Source: Thermotogota bacterium ADurb.Bin062 (lineage in GTDB: Bacteria > Thermotogota > Thermotogae > MWEM01). Taken from it: a stretch of DNA of 41,314 nucleotides. Position 1 is the first letter of the stretch; the number at the start of each line of letters is the position of its first letter. Of the stretch, positions 40,661 to 41,314 are shown piece after piece. A model generated the notes under the pieces. The model made no database searches and was not told where the DNA came from. It was given only the letters and a program-made list of their open reading frames with translations. The translations under genes and the position numbers were made by a program. The stretch lies in the NCBI GenBank assembly GCA_002071085.1, contig MWEM01000023.1, positions 1 to 41,314 of the forward strand, read 5' to 3'.

Positions 40661-41314
40661 ATGGTAAATAAGCCACACGACAAATTGTTTAAAGAAGTTA
40701 TGGGAGATATGGAAACGGCGAAGTCCTTCATCCAGCACTATCTGCCTCCGAAGATCGTCCGGTTAATCGATCCCTAATCGATAGCGATAGAAACAGACAG
40801 TTACATCGAGAAAGACCTTTCGGAATACTTCTTCGATCTGCTCTTTCGGGTGAAGATGCAACAGGAAGAGGGGTATGTCTATCTGCTGTTCGAACACAAA
40901 AGCAAGGTTGACAAACACGTGAGCCTACAACTCCTGGGGTATATGACCTCCATATGGAAGAAGACAGTACCGCGGCCTCTGCCAGTGATTTTGCCCGTGG
41001 TTTTCTACCAGGGGAGAGAGAAATGGGAAGCGCCGCAATGGTTTTCGAATCGCTTTTCAAACGCCGATCGTATGGACGGGGACTTGAAAGAATACATCCC
41101 AGACTATAAATATGAACTGTTTGAAATTTCGTCATTGAGAGAAGAAGAGGTCAAAGGGGCGAAACGTCTTCGTATCTATTTGGACGTACTAAGGATGAGA
41201 TCGCTCGAGGGAAAAGCGGCGATCCGAGAAGTGATGTTCCGAGTCGCAGTGACGATTTCGGAATTGCCGCGGACAGAAGCGAACGAACGGTTTTTCCAGG
41301 TCTGTACGATCTAC
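40661..41314 (+). pseudogene. Rpn-family (PD-(D/E)XK) recombination-promoting nuclease, in-frame stop, cut by window end
   Basis: The frame begins MVNKPHDKLFKEVMGDMETA and IQHYLPPKIVRLIDP, then meets TAA at 40775-40777, then continues in the same frame for at least 179 codons with EKDLSEYFFDLLFRVK, YLLFEHKSKVDKHVSLQLL and VVFYQGREKWEAP. These are the marks of the Rpn / PDDEXK putative transposase family, with the catalytic Asp and FEHK motif intact. The stop falls where a residue such as Glu or Gln is expected, so one substitution explains it. Without readthrough only 38 residues would be made. The 3' end is beyond the window. Confidence 0.85.

Noticed and set aside
40432..40738. Minus-strand frames overlapping the start of the Rpn gene
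   Set aside because: They cross a repeat block, a hairpin and the antisense of the Rpn coding region and have no family resemblance.

Overview
The window looks like a chromosomal stretch from an anaerobic, fermentative, sugar-using bacterium of medium GC content, most likely a mesophilic or moderately thermophilic member of Thermotogota or a deep relative. The signs are a maltose-type permease MalG with a very large helical insertion (which I recall from Thermotoga), an adjacent GlgD/GlgC pair, an [FeFe] hydrogenase, a phosphate butyryltransferase and an envelope with exported beta-rich proteins. The taxon is an inference. No rRNA, tRNA, CRISPR array or phage was seen.

Layout. 91-8227 (minus) is one tight operon: a giant secreted PEGA/vWA/beta-propeller protein, then ptb, deoC and the ribosome-rescue factor RqcH/NFACT. 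8521-14273 (minus) is malE-malF-malG, with a strong promoter before malE and a terminator-like hairpin between malE and malF that probably sets a high MalE:MalFG ratio. 14353-22457 (minus) is an eight-gene overlapping operon: ygeW-like carbamoyltransferase, hydantoinase-like hydrolase, dCMP deaminase, phoH, a truncated PgpH-type HD phosphodiesterase, ybeY, an exported beta-rich protein and hemW. 23882-25612 (minus) is a lone [FeFe] hydrogenase. 26496-29971 (plus) is glgD-glgC plus a tail-anchored protein of unknown role. 30512-38397 (minus) is a seven-gene run: a PAS/AAA+/Fis regulator without the sigma-54 contact motif, folE2, a MutS-like ATPase, an Mrp/NBP35 Fe-S carrier, a 4-TM protein, a secreted TPR/NHL protein and a small TPR protein. 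38979-39702 holds convergent ylxP (DUF503) and a Fur-family gene. The window ends inside an Rpn-family nuclease gene broken by a stop codon.

The long intergenic stretches (22458-23881, 25690-26450, 38474-38860, 39880-40600) are mosaics of several short dispersed repeat families. One is a hairpin family whose stem sequence changes from copy to copy while base pairing is kept. Others are a 45-bp block (eight full copies), an ~80-bp block (four copies) and a block related to the phrase 'ctctgtgttctctgtg'. Part of the first region is a 185-bp tandem array. These repeats are the least explained structure here. A decayed IS1634-type transposase lies at about 30030-30505.

Regulatory signals are consistent: six of eight candidate promoters have an exact extended -10 (TGN-TATAAT or one mismatch in the hexamer: malE, ygeW, hydA, glgD, the PAS regulator and the vWA gene), and fur has TGC-TATGAT. 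Many genes start with GTG or TTG behind a strong GGAGG.
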